A DNA stretch of 64,000 bases, taken from positions 1-64,000 of the IMG/VR virus record IMGVR_UViG_3300037245_001320; one strand, 5' to 3'. Source of the DNA: a virus. Each line of letters starts with the position of its first letter. Positions within the stretch are counted from its first letter, which is position 1. A program made the position numbers and the translations under genes. This document shows positions 48,297 through 56,673 of the stretch, one piece after another. The notes below the pieces were generated by a model. The model saw nothing but the letters and a program-made list of their open reading frames with translations. It did not search any database and had not been told where the DNA came from.

Positions 48297-48623
48297 ATGG
48301 GAATGGATATTAGTTGTATAGGTGGAATAGGGTTTGAAATTAGTGAATTGTTGGCAATGTATGATGATCACAAGCTAACTAAAGATTACTATAATGAAGA
48401 GGATGAGGACTTAGACAAGTATGAATTAATAGATGAGTTTTTTAGTGATAATGAGTATATAGATCTCCAATGTTTACACTCTTATGATGACACAGAATAT
48501 TATGTATTTGCAGAAGACCCAATAAAGGGCGTGCAAGCTTTTATTGATGAGTTAGTTAAATTAGGTTTTGAAGATTTAAACATAGATGACTTAGATTTTT
48601 ATAGTGAGGCTCAGGTTTGGTAG
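48297..48623 (+). CDS. Acidic hypothetical protein, 108 aa
   Basis: ATG touches the nuclease stop after AAGGAGAGAGGTTAA. Extremely acidic (YYNEEDEDLDKYELIDEFFSDNEYIDLQ), many Asp/Glu in the second half too. It could bind a basic partner. Not recognised. Confidence 0.6.
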   Translation: MGMDISCIGGIGFEISELLAMYDDHKLTKDYYNEEDEDLDKYELIDEFFSDNEYIDLQCLHSYDDTEYYVFAEDPIKGVQAFIDELVKLGFEDLNIDDLDFYSEAQVW

Positions 48624-48636
48624 AGAAGGAGTATAA

Positions 48637-48960
48637 ATGATTAAGAAAATAGTAATAGCACAGAGAGAAAGAACAGTAGTAGAGTTTGAAAAAGACATAT
48701 TTATAAGTACGTTTAACAAACTAGCAGGGCTAAAAGTATTAGTTACACTATCAGATAAAACAGAGGACTTTAAAGGAGACAATGGGAAACTAGACTTAGA
48801 CAAAGATTATGACATGAAAGACCAAACTATTAAGTCTATTGATCCAGAGATTATACTAGAGTTTAACGATCCTAAAAGCATTAGAAATATGATAGAGATA
48901 TTAAAAGATGCAGAAGAATTATTGAAATACAAATTACCTAAAACAAGGGATAGGGGTTAG
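48637..48960 (+). CDS. Hypothetical protein, 107 aa
   Basis: ATG follows AGAAGGAGTATAA. Beta-rich first half and an Asp-rich middle (KGDNGKLDLDKDYDMKD). Not recognised. Confidence 0.6.
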   Translation: MIKKIVIAQRERTVVEFEKDIFISTFNKLAGLKVLVTLSDKTEDFKGDNGKLDLDKDYDMKDQTIKSIDPEIILEFNDPKSIRNMIEILKDAEELLKYKLPKTRDRG

Positions 48961-48971
48961 AAGGAGAATAA

Positions 48972-49709
48972 ATGAATAAGTTTTTAAGATTAATAGGAGC
49001 AACAAGAGTTGAGAAAGAGTGTATAGAGTTTAAATGGGGGTATATAGCAAAAGGATTAAGCTTCCAATTAAAGCTACATAGAGGAGGATATTTCGATTCG
49101 AGGTATGCTGTCTCAATAGGGCTTATATTTGGTTATATTCACATATATCTGCCGTTTAAAACAAAGTTAGGGGAAGGATGCACACTGCCTCAATATGGTA
49201 TAGCAATTCATAATAATACTTTCTGGATATATCTAGGAGGTAAGTTTGATGAGTCATGGGGACAAGTTACTCAAGAGAAATGGATTACTTGGAATCTGCC
49301 TTGGTTTACATGGGAGTTTGATAATCATTGGATTATGAATAAAGAAGGGAAATATCAAATTCCTCAGAAAGTAGAAACACCAATGAAAGATGGAACTACT
49401 CGCTTAGAACAAGACTATGAGTATAAATTTGCCTTGAAGGAAACTGTACCATATAAGTATACTTTAAGAAGTGGAGAGATCCAAGAAATAACAGCTACCA
49501 TTTTCCAAGAGAAAAGGCAATGGCATAGGAAATGGTTTCCTTTTATTAAAATGGTAAAGGTCGATATAGATGTTGCCTTTAGTGATGAAGTTGGAGAGAG
49601 GGCAGGATCTTGGAAAGGTGGAGTTGTAGGAACAAGCTATAAGATGTTGAAAGGTGAGACACCATTAGAGACTTTGAGAAGAATGGAGTCTGAGAGGGTG
49701 TTTAAATAA
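48972..49709 (+). CDS. Conserved phage protein with SWKGG motif, 245 aa
   Basis: ATG follows AGAAGGAGAATAA. The Trp-rich middle (YIHIYLPFKTK, ITWNLPWFTWEFDNHWIM) and the C-terminal segment IDVAFSDEVGERAGSWKGGVVGTSYKMLKGETPLETLRRME match a family I remember in many phages and prophages (FSxExGxRxGSWKGG...E.L.GE.P...LRRME). No function is established that I know of. The protein is full length. It is followed by a strong terminator that separates this accessory operon from the terminase genes. Confidence 0.7.
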   Translation: MNKFLRLIGATRVEKECIEFKWGYIAKGLSFQLKLHRGGYFDSRYAVSIGLIFGYIHIYLPFKTKLGEGCTLPQYGIAIHNNTFWIYLGGKFDESWGQVTQEKWITWNLPWFTWEFDNHWIMNKEGKYQIPQKVETPMKDGTTRLEQDYEYKFALKETVPYKYTLRSGEIQEITATIFQEKRQWHRKWFPFIKMVKVDIDVAFSDEVGERAGSWKGGVVGTSYKMLKGETPLETLRRMESERVFK

Positions 49710-49733
49710 AGTAGCACTTTCTGTTTTGGGTAG

Positions 49734-49774
49734 AGGGCTGAAAGTATAGATAAATAGACTTTCAGCTCTTTTAT
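49734..49774 (+). terminator. Strong rho-independent terminator
   Basis: A 12-pair stem, AGGGCTGAAAGT / ACTTTCAGCTCT, followed by TTTT, separates the accessory operon from the terminase operon. Confidence 0.85.
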
Positions 49775-49970
49775 TTAGGGATTATAGGTATAAACAGACA
49801 AAGATCTATAATTAGGTACAACTTGCATGATAAAGAGTGTAAAAGTATAGAAATACCTATAAAGTAAGTATGCGTTGAGATATAATGGTATCAGGTAGGG
49901 CAATGCGGAAAATGGTACATAAGTATATAGAAAATATATAAGAAATACAAGGAAATATGAGGAAACACTA

Positions 49971-49995
49971 AAAAAATTCCCACTATGCTATAATA
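49971..49995 (+). promoter_or_regulatory. Shared extended -10 promoter element, copy 2 (terS)
   Basis: Six As, then TTCCCACTATGCTATAAT, identical to the copy at 33508 over about 24 bases. It lies 122 bases before the terS start, leaving a long untranslated leader. Likely the promoter for packaging genes. Confidence 0.7.
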
Positions 49996-50116
49996 AAGAT
50001 ATAGGAAAGTAAAGGAAAATTGCTGAGAGTCAATACAAAGCACCTAGAGAGAAAGATAGGGAAATTGGCTAAAATAACTCAGAATTTATCCCCTAAAGAT
50101 TATAGGAGAAATAGTA

Positions 50117-50752
50117 GTGTGGATTAATAAAGAAGAAATACTAAAGGAAGTGGAAGAGGAAGATTGCTGGAAAGATCTTTCTGCTAAAGAAAAGAAGATG
50201 TTTTTGGCATACTGTGTAAATGGCTTAGATTATGTAAAAGCATATAAAGATGTTTATATGGATACAGAGTCAAGTAGGGTTGTAAAGTTCCCAGGGGACA
50301 AAGCAGCAATAATTGTAGCAAAAGACTCGTTTCAAGAGTGCTTTGAAATTTACGGGGAAGCATTACAAGAAGCAGCATCAACAAAAACTAATGCTCATTT
50401 ATATAATCAATATGTAATTATGGCAACAGCAAACCTCCTGGATTATGTTGACGAGATAGGACAATTTAAGTTTAAAAGTATTCAAGAAGCTAAAGATATC
50501 CTTGGAGAAAAAGCATTAGCCATAGTGGGGTTTCAAGTTAGTGTTCACCCGAAAGACCCAAAAAAGACGATGACTGTTCCAGTATTAGCAGATAAAATGA
50601 AAGCTATGAAAGAACTAGCCAAGTTCTCTAAATTATTTGGAGAAGCAGAGTCAGGTGGAAAAGGTCTTGGTACTATTAGTATTGATCTAGGTAATGCTGT
50701 ATTTAATAAAGAAGAAGAGGATAGAAAGAGAAAGGAGTTAGGAGTTGTCTAG
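50117..50752 (+). CDS. terS: Terminase small subunit
   Basis: GTG 50117 follows ATAGGAGAAATAGTA. The 211-residue product opens with a helix-turn-helix-like region (LSAKEKKMFLAYCVNGLDYVKAYKDVY). This is the DNA-recognition layout of small terminases (K..FV..Y....N...AY). A long helical oligomerisation part follows (EYGEALQEAASTKTNAH region). The C-terminus is charged (FNKEEEDRKRKELG). TerS binds the viral DNA and guides the large subunit to the packaging start. It directly precedes and overlaps terL by 8 bases, which supports the call. It is expressed from the promoter element at 49971. Confidence 0.8.
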   Translation: MWINKEEILKEVEEEDCWKDLSAKEKKMFLAYCVNGLDYVKAYKDVYMDTESSRVVKFPGDKAAIIVAKDSFQECFEIYGEALQEAASTKTNAHLYNQYVIMATANLLDYVDEIGQFKFKSIQEAKDILGEKALAIVGFQVSVHPKDPKKTMTVPVLADKMKAMKELAKFSKLFGEAESGGKGLGTISIDLGNAVFNKEEEDRKRKELGVV

Positions 50753-53488
50753 AAGAAAGAAACGAGATAAAGCAACTAATACAAAACTTGACTTTAATCT
50801 ATATCCAAAACAGAAGTTGGCTATGGATGGCGGGGCCAACGAGATATTATACGGAGGAGCAGCAGGGGGTAAATAATACTGCTCCCTTTAAATCTCTCTT
50901 TAACGGGGAAACTCTTAACAGGTAAAGCTGAAGACAATCCCGTGGGAAGACACTTGAATGAGTGTAACCTGTAACGACTAGAGCATTGTGCTCGTACATC
51001 ACAAGCGATTGGTGATGGAAATGGGAGACAGAGTAAAATCTGAAGAGATAGTCTGATCTCATAGGAAACTATGAGCAGTTCATTTGAGAACGTGATCAAG
51101 GGTAGCGACTTGGTTAGAACATTATTGGGTAAATCACATTTATTGAGAATATCAGCTATAACATATTGTTTATCTTCCCCAGGTGTCCAAGTATATCTAT
51201 TTAGAAAGCAATTGACAGATTTGATTAAAGGTCATTTAAGTTCTGAGTCAGGGTTTCCTAGTTTATTATCTGGACTAGTAGATGCTAAATTATGTAAGAT
51301 AGATATGTCGAGATACAAAATAACCTTTAAAAATGGTTCAGGGGGGAATAGCTGGGCGGGTGGCTCAACTATCCACCTCAGTCACCTTTCTAAAGGAAAA
51401 AATTCATTAAATAATTATCAAGGTGCGGAGATACATGTGCTAATGTTAGATGAGGCAACTCACTTTTTAGCATCTAGTTACAAGTATTTAAGAACAAGGG
51501 TAAGGCTTGGTGGATGGAATCCTCCAGCAGAAGGTCCTTATAGTGGGGACTACTACCCCCGAATTTTAGCTTGCTCGAATCCTGGCGGCTTAAGTCATTC
51601 ATTTTGGAAGAACGAATTTGTGGATAGATTGGAAGATTATGTACCAGAGTTAATGCCTCCTGAACAAGGTGGTATGAGACGAATGTATATTTCTGCGAAA
51701 ATAACGGATAATGCTATCCTCATGAAAAACGATCCTACATATGTCTCAAGACTACTAGCCAGTGGAGAGAAATCTTATGTGGAAGCTTTATTACATGGTA
51801 AATTATTGCCCTTTATAATAGTGATATTATAATTAGCACAACTTTAATTGCTGGAAACTCTTGTTAGGTTTCAGGTACAAAGAGAAACAAATGTTTCTCT
51901 CGTGACAATCCTGAAAATAAAGACAATCAGCAGCGAAGACAGAAGGGAACTTCTGTAACGTTCATCGACTATCCCGTGAGGGAGTAGAGAGGTAGTCCTC
52001 TCGAAACAGGTTGCAACTCAAAAGAGTTGAAGATATAGTCAATTCTTGCAGGAGACTGTAAGCAGTTCATAAGAGAACGTAATTAGATTAACGATCTGGT
52101 TAGAATATAAAAGAATTGGAATATTTCCATGGGAGGAATCCTACAAGATGACTTCTCCTTTGATATACACATTTTGGATGATTTTGAAATACCAAAGAAT
52201 TGGGATGTGTACAGATGTTTTGACTGGGGTAAAAACTTGCTCCCCTTGACAGTAATGTTAAGTGTAAAACAACTTTAATTGCTGGAAACTCTCGCTAGGT
52301 TTCAGGTACTCACAGAACTTTGTTCTGAAGTAAAAATCCTGAAAATAGAGACAATCAGCAGCCAAGACAAGCATAAGCTTGTAAGGTTCAACGACTAGAG
52401 CATAAGCTCGTAGGGAGGTAGTCCTTCCGAAACAGGTTGCCCACAGAAATGTGGTGAAGATATAGTCTATTCTATATGGAGACATATAGCAGTTCAGTAA
52501 TGAGAACGTATTCAGATTAACGCCCTGAGTAGAATATGCAAGGCAGCAAAACCCTTCGGTTGTATTTGGTTTGCAGAATCAAACGGAGAAGCAGTAGAAT
52601 TAGCAGACAAATCAGTAGTTACTTTTCCTGTAGGAACAGCTATAGCAATGAGAGAATTGTATGGTTGTAAAGAAGGGGAGTATGATGTCGGAGTTAATAT
52701 CACAGATAAGCAAATAGGAGAAAGAATTAAAGAAACAGAAGAGGTTTTCTTAAAAGGTTATAATATTAAAGCCGGTCCTGGGGACGGTAGTTGCTGGGGA
52801 AAAGCGAACAAAGAATTTTCAATTATTGATGATATTAACCATGGTTATTATGGAAGAAGAATATCAGATAATGAAAGACTATTCAAAAGGTTTCTAAAAC
52901 CCAAACATTCAAGAGTCGAGGGGTTTAGTTTAATTAGAACTAGATTAAGAAACTCATTACCATTTGCAGAAGGAAAGATGGAAGAGCAAGGATTATTCTT
53001 TTTAAGGGGATGTAAACATATGATAAGGACAATTCCTACACTTCCTCGAAGCGACTCGAATCCCGACGATTCTTCCCCTCATGCAGAAGACCATTTAGCA
53101 GATAAACAACTATTGTCTGCCTAGCCTGTGAAGGTTAGTAAACAACTTTGTTAATTGCTGGAAACTCTTGTTAAGTTATAGGTACTCGTTAATTCAGTAA
53201 AAATCCTATAAATAGAGACAATCAGCAGCCAAGCCTGAAAAGGAAAGGTTCAACGATCATCGAAAGGGACAAAATAACTTGTCACTGAGTAGAGTACATC
53301 CAAGTGGATGGAAACGCAAAGCTCTCAGAAATGAGATGAAGATATGATCTAGCCTATATTGAGAAATATAGAAGTTCCTACGAGAACTGCAATAAAAGTA
53401 ACGAATTATTGTGAATACAGCGGTGTTAAGATATTACCTACTAAAGAAAGTTTCTAAAGTGGGTCAAGCTAGGGTGACATTATTTTGA
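50745..53488 (+). CDS. terL: Terminase large subunit, five exons interrupted by four group I introns
   Basis: Start TTG 50745 follows AAAGGAGTTAGGAG. Exons 50745-50870, 51128-51799, 52114-52230, 52543-53103 and 53423-53488 join in phase 0 to give 513 residues. Splicing rebuilds the Walker A motif GGAAGGGKS across the first junction, gives LLHGNWNIS across the second, FDWGAAKPFG across the third (first nuclease Asp), and AEDHLADVLRYYLL across the fourth (last nuclease acidic site). The intact Walker B is VLMLDEATHF in exon 2; ACSNPGG follows, and GPGDGSCWG in exon 4 is the probable middle nuclease acid. TerL is the ATP-driven motor and nuclease that packages DNA into capsids. Without splicing every frame stops early, so function requires RNA splicing. 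Length is normal for the family. Confidence 0.9.
50871..51127 (+). other. Group I intron 1 in terL (257 nt)
   Basis: Sits inside the Walker A codons, after GGT. The 5' exon end GGGGGT can pair with the guide GCTCCC near 50881-50886, leaving the usual T-G wobble at the splice site. Group I core-like words follow: GGGAAACTC, GTAACGACTAGAGC and GAAGAGATAGTCTGATC. The intron ends in ...AACATTATTG with terminal G. No ORF inside. Confidence 0.85.
51800..52113 (+). other. Group I intron 2 in terL (314 nt)
   Basis: After GGT of LLHG. Conserved core words in order: AATTGCTGGAAACTC (P), AATCAGCAGC (Q), GTTCATCGACTA (R), AAGATATAGTC (S). Ends ...GAATATAAAAG. The guide is short (GCC with GGT). No ORF. 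Clearly related to intron 3. Confidence 0.88.
52231..52542 (+). other. Group I intron 3 in terL (312 nt)
   Basis: After GGT of FDWG. Exon end TGGGGT pairs with guide GCTCCCC. Core words AATTGCTGGAAACTC, AATCAGCAGCC, GTTCAACGACTAGAGC, AAGATATAGTC. Ends ...GAATATGCAAG. No ORF. Confidence 0.9.
53104..53422 (+). other. Group I intron 4 in terL (319 nt)
   Basis: After GAT of HLAD. Exon end GCAGAT pairs with guide GTCTGC (about 53114-53119), six pairs with a T-G wobble at the site. Core words AATTGCTGGAAACTC, AATCAGCAGCC, GTTCAACGATCA, AAGATATGATC. Ends ...GAATACAGCG. No ORF. Confidence 0.87.
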
Positions 53489-53518
53489 TAGTACAGACAA
53501 AAACTTAAGTCAAGTGCT

Positions 53519-53543
53519 AAAAAAATTCCCACTATGGTATAAT
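53519..53543 (+). promoter_or_regulatory. Shared extended -10 promoter element, copy 3 (HNH gene)
   Basis: Seven As, then TTCCCACTATGGTATAAT: one base differs from the copies at 33508 and 49971. Upstream of the structured leader and the HNH gene. Confidence 0.65.
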
Positions 53544-53551
53544 GTATATAT

Positions 53552-53724
53552 AGGAAGGTTCGCATCTTCCTTAAGGTACAGTAAAATAGAGTCTCAAAGA
53601 ATCAATAAGAAAAACATATAAAAACCTCTTATTAGATCAGAAGTTAGGAAGAACTTTAAAGGATTTACTCTATTACCTTTGAAGTTCTATGCGAAACCTA
53701 ATGGAAGATCTAATAAGAGGTTTT
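53552..53724 (+). ncRNA. Long structured leader RNA before the HNH gene
   Basis: An 18-base perfect inverted repeat AAAACCTCTTATTAGATC (53621-53638) / complement (53707-53724), followed by Ts, encloses a second stem AGAACTTTAAAGG (53650) / CCTTTGAAGTTCT (53676). GGTTCGCAT (53557) can also pair with ATGCGAAACC (53689), which would cross the long stem (pseudoknot or alternative fold). A short AGGAAG/CTTCCT hairpin precedes. The long stem plus T-run could terminate transcription before the HNH gene. Confidence 0.6.
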
Positions 53725-53748
53725 TCATTTAAAAAAGGAATAAAAATA

Positions 53749-54762
53749 ATGAAACCAAGAGAAGTATCGCACAGATACAACAAAGCAAATGTTATGGTAA
53801 ACAAAGAACAGAAAGAGAAGATGTGTTCTGTTTGTAACAAAGTGAAAAGCCATAAGGAGTTCAATAAATCTTCTTCAAACAAAACAGATAGGTTAGCTGG
53901 AAGATGTAGAAAATGTGAACTTTCTCTACGGTATATAGTAAAAGACACACCTACTACAAAAGCAAAGAAATATAATAAAGACCACCAAGAAGAAAACTTA
54001 AAAAATAAGGAAAAGATGTGTGTATCATGTAATATAGTAAAGCCCTTAGAAGAGTATAATAAAGATAAAGCACGAAAAGATGGTAAGCAATCAGTGTGTA
54101 GACCCTGTAGGCAAGCATTTTACACTACTAATGACCAAAAGAAAAAAGCGAGGATGTATGATGATACCCCTGAGAGAAAAGCATACGAAAAGGAGCGAGC
54201 ACAGAGACCTGAGAGAAAAGCTTATTGTAAGGCACTCAGTAGCACACCTAGAGCAAGAAAACAACAAAAAGAGCATAGAAGTAGACCAGAAGTAAAAGAA
54301 AGACAAAGAGAGTTAAGTAAAATGCCTCATAGAAGAGCAACCACCAATGCATACAGGCAAAGTATAAGAGACAGACCAGAAGTTAGAGCTATGAATGCTA
54401 TGAGGGGAATTATACATAACACAGTAGCTAAGTTTGGAACTAAGAAAGAAAATAAAACTGTAGAAATAACAGGATACTCAGCTAAAGAGCTTATATCACA
54501 TTTAAACAAAGGGAAATACAAATGGAAAGACTATATGAAAAACACACATAAAAATATACTCTTCCACATCGACCACATCATACCCATATCCTATTTTGTA
54601 AAGAAAGGAAGAGAGTATTCAAAAGAAGAGCTAAATAAACTTATTTCTCGTGTCAATGATTTAAGAAATCTTAGAATATGGCCAGGAAGATTAAATGAAT
54701 CTAAGCATGATAAAATAGACAGGGATTTAATCAGAGAACATGGAATAGAGGATCTTCTTTAA
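53749..54762 (+). CDS. HNH homing-type endonuclease with N-terminal zinc fingers
   Basis: ATG 53749 follows AAAAAAGGAATAAAAATA; the longer frame from 53689 runs through the hairpin and is not used. The 337-residue protein has two CxxC...CxxC zinc modules (CSVCNKVKSHKEF...CRKC from about residue 26, CVSCNIVKPLEEY...CRPC from about 88). A long basic region with repeated RPE-RKAY / RPEVK / RPEVR units follows. The C-terminal HNH nuclease domain contains FHIDHIIPISYF and a downstream NDLRNLRIWPGRLNESK. Such free-standing endonucleases copy themselves and nearby introns by cutting intron-less alleles. It lies 260 bases after intron-rich terL and none of the four introns carries its own ORF, so it may mobilise them. 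That is inference. Confidence 0.85.
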   Translation: MKPREVSHRYNKANVMVNKEQKEKMCSVCNKVKSHKEFNKSSSNKTDRLAGRCRKCELSLRYIVKDTPTTKAKKYNKDHQEENLKNKEKMCVSCNIVKPLEEYNKDKARKDGKQSVCRPCRQAFYTTNDQKKKARMYDDTPERKAYEKERAQRPERKAYCKALSSTPRARKQQKEHRSRPEVKERQRELSKMPHRRATTNAYRQSIRDRPEVRAMNAMRGIIHNTVAKFGTKKENKTVEITGYSAKELISHLNKGKYKWKDYMKNTHKNILFHIDHIIPISYFVKKGREYSKEELNKLISRVNDLRNLRIWPGRLNESKHDKIDRDLIREHGIEDLL

Positions 54763-54780
54763 AACAAACTCTGGAAACCC

Positions 54781-54809
54781 TTGACACAACGACAGATAAA
54801 TAATACAAT
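54781..54809 (+). promoter_or_regulatory. Sigma-70-like promoter
   Basis: TTGACA 54781-54786 and TACAAT 54804-54809, 17 bases apart, upstream of 54833. Confidence 0.75.
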
Positions 54810-54832
54810 AAACAAATAGGAGAAATAAAGTT

Positions 54833-55117
54833 ATGATTAAAATAGTAACAAAAGAAGAATACAAGAGAGTAACCCCAAATGGAATAAGCACATATTTTGA
54901 CTTTGAGGGAATTAGTTTTACAACCGGTTTAGCTACATGGAACTATTTCCTACACGAGTCTCTAGAAAATAAAGAGAAGACTGTTATATATGAAATAACA
55001 GCTAGAGAGGGATTTGACGTATGGGACGCAAGAGATAAAATTATTAAAGATAAAATAGAGTTAACTTCCTTTCACAAGGTTGTTAATAGAGTGTTAGATA
55101 GAGGAGAAACAATATGA
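54833..55117 (+). CDS. Hypothetical protein, 94 aa
   Basis: ATG follows ATAGGAGAAATAAAGTT. Mixed alpha/beta, no motif. Overlaps the pentapeptide-repeat gene by 4 bases. Confidence 0.6.
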   Translation: MIKIVTKEEYKRVTPNGISTYFDFEGISFTTGLATWNYFLHESLENKEKTVIYEITAREGFDVWDARDKIIKDKIELTSFHKVVNRVLDRGETI

Positions 55118-55440
55118 TAAAAGAATTAGATTTAAATAGGTTTTGCTCAGACGGAATGTTTGAGTGCTTAGTAGATGACCATGAGAAGTATTTAAAGACA
55201 GATGGAGAAGAAGGAGAAAGAATAGTTCTAAGAGGAGTACAGATAGGAGGTATTTGGCAATCAGATATCGATCTATCCCACTCCACATATACTGACTGTG
55301 AGTTTGAAGGATCTCCTGTAGATAAGGTTAACTTTACATCAGCCTTCTTTAAGAATTGTAATTTTGAAGAAACAGTTTTTACTGACTGTAATTTTGATCA
55401 AGCAAGATTTATTAACTGTGTAAATGCACCTATACACTAA
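55114..55440 (+). CDS. Pentapeptide-repeat protein, 108 aa
   Basis: ATG overlaps the previous stop after AGAGGAGAAACAAT. Residues about 60-104 show five-residue repeats with central Phe/Val (DCEFEGSPVDKVNFTSAFFKNCNFEETVFTDCNFDQARF), which fold as a right-handed beta helix. Some such proteins mimic DNA and inhibit gyrase (Qnr, MfpA). This one is short, with about nine repeats, so that role is only possible. Confidence 0.75.
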   Translation: MIKELDLNRFCSDGMFECLVDDHEKYLKTDGEEGERIVLRGVQIGGIWQSDIDLSHSTYTDCEFEGSPVDKVNFTSAFFKNCNFEETVFTDCNFDQARFINCVNAPIH

Positions 55441-55456
55441 GAGGTAAGGAGAAAAA

Positions 55457-55927
55457 ATGAGAATAATAGTAACACATAACATAGACAAGAAAATATATCA
55501 TGCGTATATACCAATGGTAGGATACAGTGCTGATATACCAGAAGAAGCATTCAGCCAAGACAGAGTATTAGAGTTGATTAAGATTTACACTAAGGATAAG
55601 GTTAAACTGGATATACAAGAACCTTTAGACTCTTCTAATGCTATAGAATTACCAATTGAAAACAAACACCCAACAAACGGGAAACAGTACCTCAGCTTTA
55701 TTAGATTCCATACTGAGTACTCCTTAGAAGATTTTCCATATTTAACAGTAGAGTATTCTGGTAAGGTTTATGTACATAAAGATTTCCCTAGTAGAGACTT
55801 TGATAATGACTACTGGGCAAGCGAAGTACAAGAACCTATAGGGTATTTACCTGAAGGGATCTTAACAGAGGAAGAAGACAATGATGAGGATTTATATCAA
55901 AATGTCTTTAAGTGTGTAGAGACATGA
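55457..55927 (+). CDS. Hypothetical protein, 156 aa
   Basis: ATG follows AAGGAGAAAAA. Beta-rich acidic protein with aromatic patches (YLSFIRFHTEYSLEDFPYLTVEYSGKVYVHKDF). Overlaps the YopX-like gene by 4 bases. Not recognised. Confidence 0.6.
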   Translation: MRIIVTHNIDKKIYHAYIPMVGYSADIPEEAFSQDRVLELIKIYTKDKVKLDIQEPLDSSNAIELPIENKHPTNGKQYLSFIRFHTEYSLEDFPYLTVEYSGKVYVHKDFPSRDFDNDYWASEVQEPIGYLPEGILTEEEDNDEDLYQNVFKCVET

Positions 55928-56289
55928 ACAAGTTCAGAGTATATGACCCCATAAAAGAAAAGTACTTAGAATATCTAGATGACTTATATTTAAGTGCTAA
56001 AGGTAGATTATTTGAACAAGAATATGATGAGGATGGGGAAGAAACAGGGCTTACACAACTATCTAACTGCATAGTTGAACACTATATAGGAATATGTGAT
56101 AAAGAGGGTACAGACATCTATGAGCATGATGTAATAAAGATTAAAACCAAACTTTACTTAGTTATACATAGACCAGAGATGTGTGCTTATGAACTACAAG
56201 ATGTAAATGATAAAAAGAGACTAATAGTCATGAGTGAGCTTAGAAGGGAATCTTATACTATAGTAGGAAGTGGGAGAGATAAAATATGA
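55924..56289 (+). CDS. YopX-like phage protein, 121 aa
   Basis: ATG 55924 overlaps the previous stop; the frame start at 55912 lies inside that gene. FRVYDPIKEKYLEYLDD at the start and YIGICDKEGTDIYEHDVIKIKTKLYLV in the middle match the YopX pattern (a beta barrel with TGLKDKNG-x-EIYEGDIV). YopX proteins are common in phages and have no defined function. Full length apart from a slightly short C-terminus. Confidence 0.7.
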   Translation: MNKFRVYDPIKEKYLEYLDDLYLSAKGRLFEQEYDEDGEETGLTQLSNCIVEHYIGICDKEGTDIYEHDVIKIKTKLYLVIHRPEMCAYELQDVNDKKRLIVMSELRRESYTIVGSGRDKI

Positions 56290-56573
56290 AACCAAAAACC
56301 TGTCCATCCTGCATAGACTGCGGAGTAATCAATGGAAAGATGGTTTGTTTAGCTACAGGCGCAGGTAGAGGCTTCTCATGGAACGATACCTTAAAATATG
56401 ATTGTCACAGAGTATATGATTTTAAATGTAAAAACTGTGAAGAAGATATGAAACCATTTACATATAATATTTATCTAGGAGAGTTAAACTATACAAAGTC
56501 GGTAATGATTTGTGATAACTGCGGAACAATGCATATTCCATCACCTAATAAAATGAAAGATCCAAGAGGATAG
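56286..56573 (+). CDS. Zinc-binding hypothetical protein, 95 aa
   Basis: ATG overlaps the previous stop. CPSCIDCG, CKNCEED and CDNCGTM supply at least two zinc sites. Last gene of the operon before a terminator. Not recognised. Confidence 0.6.
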   Translation: MKPKTCPSCIDCGVINGKMVCLATGAGRGFSWNDTLKYDCHRVYDFKCKNCEEDMKPFTYNIYLGELNYTKSVMICDNCGTMHIPSPNKMKDPRG

Positions 56574-56582
56574 TAAGTATAG

Positions 56583-56606
56583 GAGAGAAGAAATTCTCTC
56601 TTTTTT
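56583..56606 (+). terminator. Rho-independent terminator
   Basis: GAGAGAA-GAAA-TTCTCTC hairpin followed by T7. Confidence 0.8.
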
Positions 56607-56617
56607 TAATTTAATGC

Positions 56618-56646
56618 TTGACACAGATTACCAAACAGTGTATACT
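56618..56646 (+). promoter_or_regulatory. Sigma-70-like promoter
   Basis: TTGACA 56618-56623 and TATACT 56641-56646, 17 bases apart, driving the operon that includes rtcB. Confidence 0.75.
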
Positions 56647-56673
56647 ACTTATATAAAGAGAGGAGAAACACAG

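Noticed and set aside
51071-51127. Independent start of a terminase gene at 51071
   Set aside because: The 19 extra codons belong to the end of intron 1; the conserved TerL sequence begins only at 51128.
51800-51832. End of terL exon 2 read as LLHGKLLPFIIVIL then stop
   Set aside because: This is read-through into intron 2; splicing after GGT gives LLHGNWNIS, which matches TerL proteins.
53689-53748. Longer N-terminus for the HNH protein beginning MRNLMEDLIRGF
   Set aside because: These codons lie in the downstream arm of the 18-base inverted repeat and lack a ribosome site; ATG 53749 has one.
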